Shown piece after piece: positions 10,791 through 21,109 of a stretch of 64,000 nucleotides of DNA. How positions within the stretch are numbered: the stretch's first letter is position 1; the number at the start of each line of letters is the position of its first letter. A model generated the notes under the pieces. That model had not been told where the DNA came from and ran no database searches. It saw nothing but the letters and a program-made list of their open reading frames with translations. Origin of the DNA: Zymobacter palmae (GTDB taxonomy: Bacteria > Pseudomonadota > Gammaproteobacteria > Pseudomonadales > Halomonadaceae); contig NZ_AP018933.1 in NCBI RefSeq assembly GCF_003610015.1, forward strand, positions 558,001-622,000, written 5' to 3'. The position numbers and the translations under genes were made by a program.

Positions 10791-11992
10791 GCCGGAATCT
10801 CCTCAAGGGAAAACGTGTCCGACTGGTGGGCTTCGAGAATGACACCACCACCGAGACATAGATCGTCAGCGTACAGCACCAGCGATTGCCCCGGTGTCAC
10901 CGCACGCTGCGGTTCATCGAACCGGACACTGACGCTACCCTCTTCGCGCAGGGTGACCTTGCAGCCCTGATCGTTCTGGCGATAGCGCACCTTAGCGCGT
11001 AGCGCCAGTGTCTCGCCAACGGCCATCGGGGCCTTGCCTGCGACCCATTCGATCGGTTCGCTGGTCAGTACGTCGGTATAAAGCAGCGGATGATGCTTGC
11101 CCTGTACGGCGATCAGCACGTTGCGGTCGAGGTCTTTCTGGGCAACGTACCACGGGCTTTCATCGTGGTTGGGCAGCCCACCGATTCCGAGGCCTTGGCG
11201 CTGGCCGATGGTGTAGTACATCAGGCCGATATGATCGCCGATCACTTCGCCTTCGGGCGTTTCGATCTTGCCTTTCTGGGCCGGCAGATACTGGCGCAGG
11301 AAATCGGTGAAGCGGCGTTCGCCGATGAAGCAGATACCGGTGGAATCCTTCTTGCGTGCCGTGATCAGGCCTTCGGCCTCGGCAATGCGGCGCACTTCCG
11401 GTTTTTCCATGTCACCGATCGGGAACAGAGTCTTACCCAGCGCCTTGCCGGTCACGGCGTGCAGGAAGTAGCTCTGGTCTTTGTTCGGATCTAGCCCCTT
11501 CAGCAGTTCGCCCAGTTCGCTGCCCGCAGGCTTGCGCACGCGGCAGTAGTGCCCGGTGGCAATCAGGTCGGCGCCCAGCTTTTCCGCGTAGTCGAGGAAG
11601 ACCTTGAACTTGATTTCACGGTTGCAGAGGATGTCGGGGTTCGGCGTACGGCCTGCCTTGTATTCTTCAAGGAAGTGCTCGAAAACATTGTCCCAATACT
11701 CGACGGCAAAGTTGGCCGTGTGCAGGCGGATTCCGAGCGTGTCGCAAACGGCTTGGGCATCGGCAAGGTCTTCTTTCGCCGTGCAGTATTCAGTGCCGTC
11801 GTCCTCGTCCCAGTTCTTCATGAACAGGCCTTCGACCTCATAGCCTTGGCGCATCAACAGCGAGGCCGCGACGGATGAATCCACACCGCCGGACATGCCG
11901 ACGATGACCTTGGTCTTCGACGGTGTACCCGCAGCGGCAGTGTCATCCATCATGAGCTGGGAAGGGTGAGGGAAGCGAGTCATGTTCTGCAT
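10787..11992 (-). CDS. mnmA: tRNA-specific 2-thiouridylase
   Basis: MnmA inserts sulfur at C2 of the wobble uridine in tRNA-Lys, -Glu and -Gln, taking sulfur relayed from IscS through Tus proteins. The 401-residue product has the PP-loop ATP-pyrophosphatase motif SGGVDSS at about residues 34-40. The two catalytic cysteines are present: Cys123 in the [11 protein letters not shown] segment and Cys221 in the [12 protein letters not shown] segment. The first about 27 residues are a poorly conserved extension; the Met pair at about 14-15 could be the real start. One of its substrates, tRNA-Glu(UUC), is encoded three times at 62.0-62.5 kb. Confidence 0.95.
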
Positions 11993-12176
11993 AGCATTGA
12001 ATCCGGGGAGCGCCCGATCTCCTTGGTGGCGCGGTGTGCTGGCACCGAGCGGTGAAGCACCTGCTCGCCGCGGTCAGTAACGGTGCCACGAGCAGGCCAG
12101 CATTATATGCGACGAGTATACCTGATGGCGGCAGGCGGCTGAACCACCTCGGTGCGCGATCGCCAGAGTGGCTTGC

Positions 12177-12653
12177 TTAGGCCGGGTGCAGCTCTTTCAG
12201 CACGTCGAGCGGGAAGCACAGACCCGCCTGATAATCTTCGATGCGCATGCGTACCAATGGGCTGCGCAGCTTGCCTTCTGCATCCAGCGCTTGAATCTCT
12301 TCCCATGTCAGCCAATGGGCTGCCACGATGCCTTCATCCAACGGTGTGTCTACCGGGTGATCCGGCGTCGCGATAAAGGCATGGCTGTGATAAACGGTCT
12401 GTTTCCAAGCCCGCGTATAAAGGCGCAGATAGCCGGTCAGCGTCACTTCCCAGCCACATTCTTCGCGTGTTTCACGCCGTGCCGCTTCGATGAGTGTTTC
12501 GTTTGGTTCGAGGTGGCCCGCCGGTTGGTTGAACAGCGTGGGGTAATCGACGCGGCTGGCGCCACGGTTGATCTCTTCGGTCAGCAGGTATCGTTCACCG
12601 TCGAAGATGACGGTCGCGACCGTTGCATGAGGCATCCAGCGGTTGTCTTTCAT
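12177..12653 (-). CDS. nudJ: NUDIX hydrolase, NudJ-like
   Basis: This 158-residue NUDIX protein carries a complete Nudix box, GHLEPNETLIEAARRETREE followed by CGW, at about residues 46-68. In E. coli, NudJ removes phosphates from thiamine pyrophosphate precursors and nucleoside di/triphosphates and lies directly upstream of mnmA. The same order is seen here, with mnmA starting 184 bp downstream. The flanking sequence NQPAGHLEPNETL matches the NudJ type. The substrate remains an inference from similarity and synteny. Confidence 0.85.
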   Translation of the reverse strand: MKDNRWMPHATVATVIFDGERYLLTEEINRGASRVDYPTLFNQPAGHLEPNETLIEAARRETREECGWEVTLTGYLRLYTRAWKQTVYHSHAFIATPDHPVDTPLDEGIVAAHWLTWEEIQALDAEGKLRSPLVRMRIEDYQAGLCFPLDVLKELHPA

Positions 12654-12810
12654 GGTGAATCCTTTTCGATGCGTTGATCAGTCTGTTGTTATCGGGCACC
12701 GCCCGCGCACTTATGTGCACGAGCAGGCCGGCGGAAAGGCATCTGATCGGTGTCTTTCCGCTACGTCGAGATAGGCATAATGTCTGGCGCAGACGGCAGC
12801 GGCAACCCCC

Positions 12811-13470
12811 TTATGAGGACGGGCGCTGCGTTCCTCGAACAGGGCGCTTGCCCGCTGGGCCCTGACGTGGGCCTCGCTTTTGGCGGTTTGGTGAGGATGA
12901 CGCGGCCTGCTGCGGTAGATGCACGGTTTCTTTGCGCCATTCACCCGGTGCGATGCCTTCGAGCGTCCACGGGCCGATAGCGACGCGGATCAGTCGCAGT
13001 GTGGGCAGGCCAACGTGGGCCGTCATGCGGCGGACTTGACGGTTGCGGCCTTCGCTGATGGTGATTTCCAGCCAGTGGGTAGGAATGCTGGCGCGGAAGC
13101 GTACCGGTGGTATGCGTTCCGGTACCTCTGGCGTGTCGATGCGGCGTACCTTGGCGGGGCGGGTCGGCCCATCCTTCAGTGTTACGCCGTGGCGCAGGCG
13201 TTGGAGGGCATCATCATCAGGGGCTCCTTCTACCTGCACCCAGTAGGTCTTGGGCAGCTTTTGGGATGGGTGCGTGATGCGATGTGCCAGTGCGCCATCG
13301 TCGGTCAGTAGGAGCAGCCCCTCGCTGTCGTAGTCGAGGCGGCCTGCGGGATAGACATTGGGGACGGCGATCAGCGGAGCCAGCGTCTTGCGTGGTTCGC
13401 CCTCATGGCGCTCATCGGTGAACTGACACAGTGTGTGGAACGGCTTGTTAAGCAGGTAGAGCGTACTCAT
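12811..13470 (-). CDS. rluE: 23S rRNA pseudouridine synthase, RluE-like (RsuA family)
   Basis: This is a RsuA/RluB/E/F family pseudouridine synthase of about 219 residues. The catalytic motif is [18 protein letters not shown], with the nucleophilic Asp in GRLD. The N-terminal [19 protein letters not shown] and the later [21 protein letters not shown] segments match RluE, which modifies U2457 of 23S rRNA in E. coli. There is no N-terminal S4 domain, as expected for RluE. A basic, Ser/Pro/Arg-rich tail of about 30 residues follows the fold. The ATG at 13470 is chosen by alignment; no good Shine-Dalgarno is visible and an ATG at 13485 is possible. rluE and nudJ are also close neighbours in enterobacteria. 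Confidence 0.8.
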   Translation of the reverse strand: MSTLYLLNKPFHTLCQFTDERHEGEPRKTLAPLIAVPNVYPAGRLDYDSEGLLLLTDDGALAHRITHPSQKLPKTYWVQVEGAPDDDALQRLRHGVTLKDGPTRPAKVRRIDTPEVPERIPPVRFRASIPTHWLEITISEGRNRQVRRMTAHVGLPTLRLIRVAIGPWTLEGIAPGEWRKETVHLPQQAASSSPNRQKRGPRQGPAGKRPVRGTQRPSS

Positions 13471-13893
13471 AGATAGAAGCACCATCAGGTCGCGAGGGCG
13501 GAGGAACAGGGTCGGCCATCGGGTTGGACATTGGGCGGTGTAGGCATGGTGCCCTTTGTTGCGATGGTGACGATGCTCCATAAAAGTGAAAGGGTACCAA
13601 GAGGGCTTGCAGGCGGACAGTGAGCATGGCCTTATGATGACATTGGCGTGCATGTCAGTGTCTGCGGATGGGCAAGAGACGCTCGGCGCTATTGGCCAGC
13701 GCTTGAAAAAGCGTGCCATGAGCACCACTATGGAAAGATGTTATAGAGGATCATCTTACCTTTTGCATGCGATGGCATATATCCGGGCATCCGAGGCATC
13801 GAACCGAGTGCCGCTCGGTCTTCTTAGTGGGAGACCGGTCATGTCACGGCATCGTCATGCACTTCCCTTCATCATATCCGTTACCGTTCACTC

Positions 13894-14292
13894 ATGTGGC
13901 CCCGTATGCACAATAAGACCGCGACTGCCGCTTCCACGGCACCGCTGATCATGAACATGTCCGATGATTCGGACAGCGCGGCAGATGCCGATGGTCTCGA
14001 CCATCTGACCGAAGAGGAGGAACGCACAGAGCTGGCGGAACCCCGCTGGTATGACGTGGTGCTCTTCAACGATGACTTCACCCCGATGGATTTCGTGGTG
14101 GATATCCTCGAGCGGTTTTTCGGCATGGGCGGCGAGCAGGCTGTCCAAATCATGATGACGGTTCATACTCAAGGCAAGGCCGTCTGTGGGCGTTACCCCT
14201 ATGACATTGCGGCCACCCGAGCATGGATGGTCAACGAACATGCGCGAGAGCACGAGCATCCACTGTTGTGTGATATAGAGCGCGCGGACTGA
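13894..14292 (+). CDS. clpS: ClpS adaptor (N-end rule recognin)
   Basis: ClpS delivers proteins with N-degron residues (Leu, Phe, Tyr, Trp) to ClpAP. Of the 132 residues, the first about 45 are an acidic, variable extension. The fold begins at WYDVVLFNDDFTPMDFVVDIL, with the Asn-Asp pair that binds the substrate amino group, followed by MMTVHTQGKAVCGRYPYDIA with the conserved His. Internal Met codons at 13906 and 13951 are alternative starts, so the extension may be shorter. clpA begins 26 bp downstream on the same strand. Aat, which creates such N-degrons, is encoded 7 kb away. Confidence 0.92.
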   Translation: MWPRMHNKTATAASTAPLIMNMSDDSDSAADADGLDHLTEEEERTELAEPRWYDVVLFNDDFTPMDFVVDILERFFGMGGEQAVQIMMTVHTQGKAVCGRYPYDIAATRAWMVNEHAREHEHPLLCDIERAD

Positions 14293-14318
14293 CCGCGCCA
14301 GGCAAGAGGAAGCCCGCT

Positions 14319-16595
14319 ATGCTGAGCAAGGAATTGGAGCTGACGCTAAACGCTGCCTTTGCGGCAGCACGCTCCAAACGTCATGAGTTTATGACCGTGG
14401 AGCACCTACTGCTGGCATTGCTGGATAATGCATCTGCTGCTGACGTGCTGACAGCATGTGGGGCTCAGATCGACATCCTGCGCGCAGAATTGCAGTCCTT
14501 CATCAACTCTACCACGCCACTGATTCCCGAAACGCAGGTCGATACGCGTGAGACCCAGCCGACGCTTGGTTTCCAGCGAGTCCTGCAGCGTGCCGTCTTC
14601 CATGTTCAATCTTCTGGTAAGGAAGAAGTTGACGGTGCCAGCGTGCTGGTGGCCATCTTCTCTGAACAGGAAAGTCAGGCCGTCTATCTACTGGGGTTAC
14701 AGGATGTCTCGCGCATCGACGTCGTGAACTATATCGCTCATGGCATCTCGCGCGATGATGACATGTCCATGCGCAGCGGCGACGCCGAAGGCGAAGCCAG
14801 CTCTGAAGCGGGCAGTGCGCCGGAACCCTCGCCGCTCAAACGCTATGCCGTCGATCTCAATGAAGAAGCACGGCAAGGCAACATCGACCCGTTGATCGGG
14901 CGCGATCACGAGCTGACGCGCGTCATCCAGACGCTAGTACGCCGTCGCAAGAACAACCCACTGCTAGTGGGGGAAGCGGGCGTCGGCAAGACGGCCATCG
15001 CCGAAGGGCTGGCGCGCCGCATCGTGGATGGCGACGTTCCCGAGATCATGCGCGAAGCTGTGGTGTACTCGCTGGATATGGGTGCTTTGCTGGCCGGCAC
15101 CAAATACCGCGGCGACTTTGAGAAACGTCTCAAAGCACTGTTGCAGGCGCTCAACGATGTACCGTACTCGATTCTCTTCATTGATGAAATTCACACCATT
15201 ATCGGTGCCGGTTCGGCATCGAACGGGGTGATGGATGCCTCTAACCTGCTCAAGCCGCTACTGTCTTCCGGCAAACTGCGCTGCGTGGGAGCGACCACCT
15301 TCCAAGAATACCGTGGCATCTTTGAAAAGGACCACGCTCTGGCTCGTCGCTTCCAAAAGATCGACGTTGAAGCGCCGTCTGTTGAAGATACCTGCCGCAT
15401 CCTAAAAGGGCTGCGCAGTCGCTTCGAAGCGCACCACAAAGTGTCCTACACCGACGGTGCCATAGACGCGGCGGTACGGCTATCCGAACGCTATATCAAT
15501 GACCGTCAGCTGCCGGATAAGGCCATTGACGTGATCGACGAAGCGGGTGCACATCAGCAGCTCAAACCGGAAGGCGAACGCATCAGTACGCTGGATGTTG
15601 AGCAGATCGAGAACGTCGTTGCTTGGATGGCGCGCATACCGCCGCGTCAGGTATCGCGCTCCGACCGTGAAATGCTGGGCAGCCTCGAACGCAATTTGAA
15701 GATGATGATCTTCGGGCAGCATCAGGCGATCGACGGCCTCGCGTCTGCCATCAAACTGGCCCGTGCAGGTCTGGCCGCCCCTGATCGTCCCGTTGGCAGC
15801 TTCCTGTTCACCGGACCAACTGGGGTAGGGAAGACCGAAGTGGCGCGTCAGCTTGCGAAACAGCTGGGCATCGAACTGGTGCGCTTCGACATGTCCGAGT
15901 ACATGGAGCATCACACCGTATCGCGGTTGATTGGTGCGCCTCCGGGCTACATCGGTTATGACCAAGGCGGTCTGCTGACCGAAGCCGTCACTAAGCAGCC
16001 TCATTGCGTGCTGTTGCTCGACGAGATCGAAAAGGCACACCCGGACGTATTCAACCTGCTGTTGCAGGTGATGGACCGCGGGCGTTTGACCGACAACAAC
16101 GGGCGTGAAGCCGACTTCCGCAACGTGATTCTGATCATGACCTCGAACGTTGGGGCTACCGATAGCGCGCGCCGCTCAATCGGTTTCCAAGAGCAGGATC
16201 ACACCACGGACACCGGCGAAGCGATTCGTCGCACGTTCACCCCCGAGTTCCGTAACCGCCTCGACAGCATCATCACCTTCAAGCCGCTGGATACGGACGC
16301 AATTCATCGCGTCGTCGACAAGTGCCTGATCGAACTGCAGGCACAACTTGACGAGAAACGCGTTCAGCTGGATGTGGATCACGACGCCCGTGAATGGCTG
16401 GCTGAAAAAGGCTATGACAAGGCGATGGGAGCACGTCCGATGATGCGACTGGTGCAGACGTCCATTAAAGTGCCACTGGCCGATATGCTGCTGTTTGGTG
16501 AATTGGCCGAACATGGTGGCATTGTGCGGATCCGTGTTAATGAGAAGGGCGATGCGCTTGCATTGTCGACGGACAAAGCCGTTGCTGACGCGTGA
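14319..16595 (+). CDS. clpA: ClpA, ATPase subunit of ClpAP protease
   Basis: ClpA is the AAA+ unfoldase that feeds ClpP. The 758-residue product has the N-domain (about 1-145), a short acidic linker, D1 with Walker A GEAGVGKT at residues 218-225 and Walker [11 protein letters not shown], and D2 with Walker A GPTGVGKT at about residue 498 and Walker [14 protein letters not shown]. The ClpP-docking loop reads IGF where E. coli has IGL. The C-terminal small domain (NWLAEKGY-like, then MGARPMMRL) is intact. The ATG has GGAAG upstream, and the gene forms an operon with clpS. No clpP is present, as usual for this locus. Confidence 0.96.
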   Translation: MLSKELELTLNAAFAAARSKRHEFMTVEHLLLALLDNASAADVLTACGAQIDILRAELQSFINSTTPLIPETQVDTRETQPTLGFQRVLQRAVFHVQSSGKEEVDGASVLVAIFSEQESQAVYLLGLQDVSRIDVVNYIAHGISRDDDMSMRSGDAEGEASSEAGSAPEPSPLKRYAVDLNEEARQGNIDPLIGRDHELTRVIQTLVRRRKNNPLLVGEAGVGKTAIAEGLARRIVDGDVPEIMREAVVYSLDMGALLAGTKYRGDFEKRLKALLQALNDVPYSILFIDEIHTIIGAGSASNGVMDASNLLKPLLSSGKLRCVGATTFQEYRGIFEKDHALARRFQKIDVEAPSVEDTCRILKGLRSRFEAHHKVSYTDGAIDAAVRLSERYINDRQLPDKAIDVIDEAGAHQQLKPEGERISTLDVEQIENVVAWMARIPPRQVSRSDREMLGSLERNLKMMIFGQHQAIDGLASAIKLARAGLAAPDRPVGSFLFTGPTGVGKTEVARQLAKQLGIELVRFDMSEYMEHHTVSRLIGAPPGYIGYDQGGLLTEAVTKQPHCVLLLDEIEKAHPDVFNLLLQVMDRGRLTDNNGREADFRNVILIMTSNVGATDSARRSIGFQEQDHTTDTGEAIRRTFTPEFRNRLDSIITFKPLDTDAIHRVVDKCLIELQAQLDEKRVQLDVDHDAREWLAEKGYDKAMGARPMMRLVQTSIKVPLADMLLFGELAEHGGIVRIRVNEKGDALALSTDKAVADA

Positions 16596-16621
16596 TCAAA
16601 ACCGCGTGTATTGTGGTAATC

Positions 16622-16656
16622 AAAAGGCAGGCTCATGGCGAGCCTGCCTTTTTTAT
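16622..16656 (+). terminator. Terminator after clpA
   Basis: The perfect stem AAGGCAGGCTC/GAGCCTGCCTT has a short ATGGC loop and is followed by six T residues, 26 bp after the clpA stop. It separates clpA from the convergent Sel1-repeat gene. Confidence 0.9.
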
Positions 16657-16701
16657 TGAGATGAAAACGCACCGCACCCACTAATTGGCGGTGGGTTTTG
16701 G

Positions 16702-17556
16702 CTAGTGCACGTGCCACTCAATGCCGCCCATATCGTTCCATGCACCGTAACCGGGCCGATAAGAGTGGTGTTCATCCTGCCATTCATGGGAGCGCGAAAG
16801 CCCTTCCTGCACCTGCTCCGGCGTCATCAGTTCAGCCAGTTTGGATTTTTCTTCCGCCCCCGCCGTGCCCGCCAAGTCGTAATACATATAAGCGGTGATG
16901 TAGTCTTTTTCGACGCCTTTACCCTCGGCGTAGAGCTTGGCGATATTACGTTCTGCCAACATATCGTCTTCTTCTGTAATGGCTCTATTTAACCAATATA
17001 AAGCATTGGTATAATCAGGGGGGGTCATTTGTAAATAAATAGAACCTATGAACCCTTTTTCATCACTTCCTGTAGAAGGCTCCATGTCCATCTGAATTTT
17101 TCGCCACTTGATACTTTCTTGCCTGATTTCGTTCGTTTTTAAATAATCTGGATGTGCTAGCCTGTATACTGCAGGGTAGTATCTTTCTGTTGCTGCTGAT
17201 GTTAAAAGAGCCTTGCTTTCTAGACTTCTCTCTTTTTCTATGATTACTGATAATATACTTCGTGATGTCAAACTTTCAATTAGAGAATTTTTGAAGTATC
17301 TAATTGCGATGCTGTCATTAATGTTGATCCTTTTATCATAAAAGGAAAGGCCCCAATAATAAGCTCCGCCTAATATAGTTGAACACGCAGAAGATCCTTT
17401 TTCTGCACAATGTTCAATTTCTTTAATGTTGTTTTCATTGGCTATTTTTTCTATGTCATCTCTTTCGTATACAATCATTGATGCATTTGAATAAGAAGAA
17501 TATACTGCCAGTATTGAAATGGTTATAATGCCAGTTATGCTTTTATATGGATACAT
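16702..17556 (-). CDS. Exported Sel1-repeat protein, putative immunity/partner of VasX-like toxin
   Basis: This 284-residue protein has an N-terminal hydrophobic signal segment (ITGIITISILAVYSSYSNA) and, near the C-terminus, Sel1-like helical repeats, best seen at AERNIAKLYAEGKGVEKDYI and the following AYMYYDLAGTAGAEEKSKLA. It overlaps the end of the upstream VasX-like toxin gene by 14 bp, so it is probably co-translated. The ATG at 17556 is preceded by AAAGAG; another ATG at 17565 is too close to that site. Toxin-overlapping Sel1-repeat proteins in the periplasm are known immunity proteins for some type VI effectors, so immunity is a reasonable inference but unproven. The first two thirds of the gene are AT-rich like the toxin gene, whereas the last 270 bp have ordinary chromosomal composition. 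Confidence 0.65.
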   Translation of the reverse strand: MYPYKSITGIITISILAVYSSYSNASMIVYERDDIEKIANENNIKEIEHCAEKGSSACSTILGGAYYWGLSFYDKRININDSIAIRYFKNSLIESLTSRSILSVIIEKERSLESKALLTSAATERYYPAVYRLAHPDYLKTNEIRQESIKWRKIQMDMEPSTGSDEKGFIGSIYLQMTPPDYTNALYWLNRAITEEDDMLAERNIAKLYAEGKGVEKDYITAYMYYDLAGTAGAEEKSKLAELMTPEQVQEGLSRSHEWQDEHHSYRPGYGAWNDMGGIEWHVH

Positions 17557-20500
17557 AAAATACATCTCTTTTTAGGCTACCACTTAATAGAATTTCGAAT
17601 GATAAATCCAATGTTTTTTCTATGTCTCTATTTATTCCAATTATATATGTTATGTCTATAGTGTAAAAGTTTTCTGCGCTTGTTTTATTTTTTATGATAC
17701 TTAATTCTTTTTCAGATAGTCGTGACATGGCTATCTTCCCTAAAAAAATATTTTTTATTTCCCCATCTGTATTTCTTGTTATTGTTGCTATTTTATTTCC
17801 ATTCATGTTGTTTTTTAGTGTCATTTCTATATTTTCATTGATGTTTTTGGGGTATTCTATTTTTGATTTAAAAACATATGTTTTTAAATCTTCTGATGAT
17901 TCTGATTTTAAAATTGCATGATCTAGTTCTACATCAACAGTAATTCCCTTTAGTACCATCTGAAGCGAGCTTTGTTCTATTTCCATACTTTGAAATATTT
18001 TACCTTTGACAGTTTCTTGGTCTTTTCCATACAAACTTCGGCGCAGCCAATTTTCGATATTCTTAGGTACTAAGTGGGTTAATAGAAATGATAGCCCTAT
18101 AATTAAGATGATCAGCGTGAGTAGAACCGGTGCAAGTACTGCTGATCCTGCAGAAAGGGATATTATTGAACCCAGAAGAGATAAAGTTCCTATGGCCATT
18201 TCAATATGCATATCCCTCGTAGTGCCACCATTTTTATATTTTTGGTAAGCTTTGGCAAAAGTTATTAGGCTATCAATGATGCCAATAATAGCTATGGTTT
18301 TACCAAGAAGGCTGGTCTCGAATTTTAAGATATTAGCTTTTTTTGCTAAATCAAGTTTCTGTGCTACGCGGAGTGCATTTGCTGACCTATAAGATGTGAC
18401 ATTAGACATGAGATCACCTGCAGCTTGTAGTGTCGCTATAGATGATCCTATAACTTTCCACCACTCTTCTAAGCCAGCATCTTTTTTTCCTAGTGAATTA
18501 ATAGCATTTTTCATGTTAAGAAAAGACATGATGAGATTTGCATATATAACGGAAGACTTTCCCTTTGTCCAAGCTTCAGCGACCTTTTCTTGCTCTGCTA
18601 TGAGAACTTTTTCTTCATCAGATAGTATTGCCTCTGGAATATCAGTATGCATATCACTAATGGCAAAGTAGTTTATTTTGTGTGAGGTGTTTAATTCAAC
18701 TAAGTCACCCTTTGCCTTTTGGATTTTTTCACTGCTAGAGTTTATTTGTTGATTTTTTTCTGAAGTATAAAAGCGACCGTTGTTTTCTTTAGAGTCCTCT
18801 TTTATATTTTTATTTTCTGTCGATTGGTATAACTCTTTTATACCGTAAGTAAAGTTTCCAGATGCTTTGCTACTAGTATTTTTGCTCCCCGTCTTAAATG
18901 AACTTGGCGTATAATCATGGAACGAGGTGGACGAATATTTTTTATAGTTGTTGTTATTGATTTCTACGCTTTTTAATAATGTTTCATAGCTAACTTTGGT
19001 TTTTGAGATGCCAAATGTTCTACTTTCTACTGGTTCGTTGGCAATAGCGGCTTCTATTGCACCTGCAATTTGCAGCTGTTTTAATGTCGGAGATACATTT
19101 GTTGCATTTTTCCAAGAAATAGGAATTTCAGCTCTTAGTTGTGCCAAGTGCTTTTGGTATAAGGCAATTCTAGATGTGGTTAACGCTTGTTGAAGCTGCT
19201 TGTAAGGCTTCCAAAAATCTTTCCAACCGGCTCGCCAAGCATTCAATGGTGTTGTTAATTCTTTTGTTCTTATATCTTTCCATTTCTCATGTAATTTTTG
19301 TCCTTTCTTAACTACATCGTACCAGTTTTTTATTTTTAGAGTGTCTGTGAAAACGCTGGGAGCTTCGTTGCTTTCGAATTCTTCGGGATTACTTTTTAGA
19401 TCTTTAGGATCATTTTCTGTTAGCTGAGATGCATTATAGTGCGATCTGGTTTCATCGTGGTTACAGCAAATCCCTCTTGCCAGAATAGAAGAGCTGTTAT
19501 TTGTACTTTCCTCATGTAGCCATTGCCACAGGCGTTGACTGTTTATAGTTAATATGCTTCCTTCATCTAAGAGGCTACCAAGGATATGTACTGCGTATGC
19601 AGAATATTCTAAGACGGTTGTATCATAGCGCTTTAACGCGTGTTCAAGGTGATGTCTTATCCAGTCGCAATAATTAGCATCAAGAATAAATTTACTTTTT
19701 TCGAAATCTTCTATGCAAGGATCAAAATACTCTTCCAAATATTTTCGTTTATCGTTGTCATAATACTTTCTAAATTCGGAAATTACCCTTGATCTCATGA
19801 GTGAAGTATTTTGTATTTCTTGGTCATGAAATTTGACCACTCTGGATGATTCTGAATAGTTATCTATGTCGAAGGGGCTAGGGTTTCTTTGATTTTCGTT
19901 TATGCCTTCGAATAGTTTTGTACCCTCTTTTATAAACTGCTCATGGGCCTCAGGAGAGTCTTTTTTGTATATTTCTTTTATTTCTTCTTCAAACTGAAGG
20001 GATATCCCTTCTTCTAATTTTTGAACTGACTGAAGCCAGTATAACTCTCGCAGGCCTAAGCCATTTGGACGTTCAATAACTTTTATCTGGGTTCTGTTAT
20101 AAGGCTCTTGTCTTAAATTTTTTAACTGTTCAATCAATCCGATTTCATCATGCACAATCATCATCAATCCAGGATGAGATTGCCGATCATGAGCAACAGA
20201 CGATAGTGCATTTTCAATAGCATGCTGTTCTTCCGTTTTTTCTTTTGTCTTTAGTGGTGAGTCTGGGATGACGATTGATGTTATATCAATTTTTCCTAGC
20301 GCATATTTAGAATATTTTGAATTGTATTCGGGTAGATAATCCGTGATTTCACTATAAGAACGTAATAGTCCATTGTTTGATTTTATTGTGTCGTCACGGC
20401 TGCTTGTTATTTTGTATTCTTGCATGCAGTCTTGACGCATAGAAACATCATTTTTAAGTCGATCCATATGTTGTATGGACCACGGGTATTCTACATAAGA

Positions 20501-20992
20501 AACATATATGTTCCTGCTTTCTCCATTCGGTATGGTAACTATACTGGAAATATAAGAGTTTTCTGGTGTTTTACACGAAAAATTATTTAAAGACGTGATG
20601 GGGATAGGCGCTTCAGGAGCAAAGGCGATTAACTCTCCGCTGGGATATATTCCAAAACATTGCCATTGCCCACCATAGATTTCATCATAGATATACATAT
20701 ATCCTTTTCTGAGTTTTCTAAGGATATATCTGTTAAAGGGAGAGCCTTTTTTAATGCTTTCCTCATTATCTATATATTGATCAAGAGTGATAGAGGTAAA
20801 TGCGCTTATAATGTCATTCGGCAACTTTGGAATGGCACCATTGCCATCAATGCTACATGCTGAGTACCTTACTGGAAATATTGGAATTCCAGGTAGGCGC
20901 ATGCAAGATTTACAGCCTAGAGCAAACACATTGCTACAGCTTTTTTGTTGAGTGGAAGACTTGATATCAAAATCGAAATTATTTGTACTCAT
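17543..20992 (-). CDS. VasX-like type VI secretion toxin (BTH_I2691-type)
   Basis: This 1149-residue protein has the N-terminal region of VasX/BTH_I2691-type T6SS effectors: paired cysteines at residues 27 and 30, GIPIFPVRYSAC at 35-46, and RKLRKGYMYIYDE at 92-104. The last fits the hRxGhhYhh pattern of MIX-type effectors. A long helical middle follows, with a Ser/Asn/Lys-rich stretch around 660-770. The C-terminal part has hydrophobic segments at about 890-915 and 930-980 and then a small beta-rich tail. V. cholerae VasX kills by forming pores, so membrane permeabilisation is the likely action. Start chosen at the ATG after GGTGGGGAAA. Codon use is strongly AT-biased compared with flanking core genes, suggesting horizontal acquisition. 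No VgrG, PAAR or T6SS structural gene is in the window. Confidence 0.8.
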   Translation of the reverse strand: MSTNNFDFDIKSSTQQKSCSNVFALGCKSCMRLPGIPIFPVRYSACSIDGNGAIPKLPNDIISAFTSITLDQYIDNEESIKKGSPFNRYILRKLRKGYMYIYDEIYGGQWQCFGIYPSGELIAFAPEAPIPITSLNNFSCKTPENSYISSIVTIPNGESRNIYVSYVEYPWSIQHMDRLKNDVSMRQDCMQEYKITSSRDDTIKSNNGLLRSYSEITDYLPEYNSKYSKYALGKIDITSIVIPDSPLKTKEKTEEQHAIENALSSVAHDRQSHPGLMMIVHDEIGLIEQLKNLRQEPYNRTQIKVIERPNGLGLRELYWLQSVQKLEEGISLQFEEEIKEIYKKDSPEAHEQFIKEGTKLFEGINENQRNPSPFDIDNYSESSRVVKFHDQEIQNTSLMRSRVISEFRKYYDNDKRKYLEEYFDPCIEDFEKSKFILDANYCDWIRHHLEHALKRYDTTVLEYSAYAVHILGSLLDEGSILTINSQRLWQWLHEESTNNSSSILARGICCNHDETRSHYNASQLTENDPKDLKSNPEEFESNEAPSVFTDTLKIKNWYDVVKKGQKLHEKWKDIRTKELTTPLNAWRAGWKDFWKPYKQLQQALTTSRIALYQKHLAQLRAEIPISWKNATNVSPTLKQLQIAGAIEAAIANEPVESRTFGISKTKVSYETLLKSVEINNNNYKKYSSTSFHDYTPSSFKTGSKNTSSKASGNFTYGIKELYQSTENKNIKEDSKENNGRFYTSEKNQQINSSSEKIQKAKGDLVELNTSHKINYFAISDMHTDIPEAILSDEEKVLIAEQEKVAEAWTKGKSSVIYANLIMSFLNMKNAINSLGKKDAGLEEWWKVIGSSIATLQAAGDLMSNVTSYRSANALRVAQKLDLAKKANILKFETSLLGKTIAIIGIIDSLITFAKAYQKYKNGGTTRDMHIEMAIGTLSLLGSIISLSAGSAVLAPVLLTLIILIIGLSFLLTHLVPKNIENWLRRSLYGKDQETVKGKIFQSMEIEQSSLQMVLKGITVDVELDHAILKSESSEDLKTYVFKSKIEYPKNINENIEMTLKNNMNGNKIATITRNTDGEIKNIFLGKIAMSRLSEKELSIIKNKTSAENFYTIDITYIIGINRDIEKTLDLSFEILLSGSLKRDVFYVSI

Positions 20993-21050
20993 TTTCCCCA
21001 CCTTTGATAAAATTAATTTTTGATAGTTTTGTGTTTTTATATATGGCTAA

Positions 21051-21088
21051 TAAAAAGGCCTCTAGCGATTTCGCTAGAGGCCTTTTTA
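21051..21088. terminator. Bidirectional terminator downstream of infA
   Basis: A perfect 18-bp inverted repeat, TAAAAAGGCCTCTAGCGA and its complement, is separated by two bases. Flanking A and T tracts make it functional on either strand. It ends infA transcription and isolates the VasX-like gene from it. Confidence 0.9.
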
Positions 21089-21109
21089 TTTTGCTACTCT
21101 CGTTTTTCC

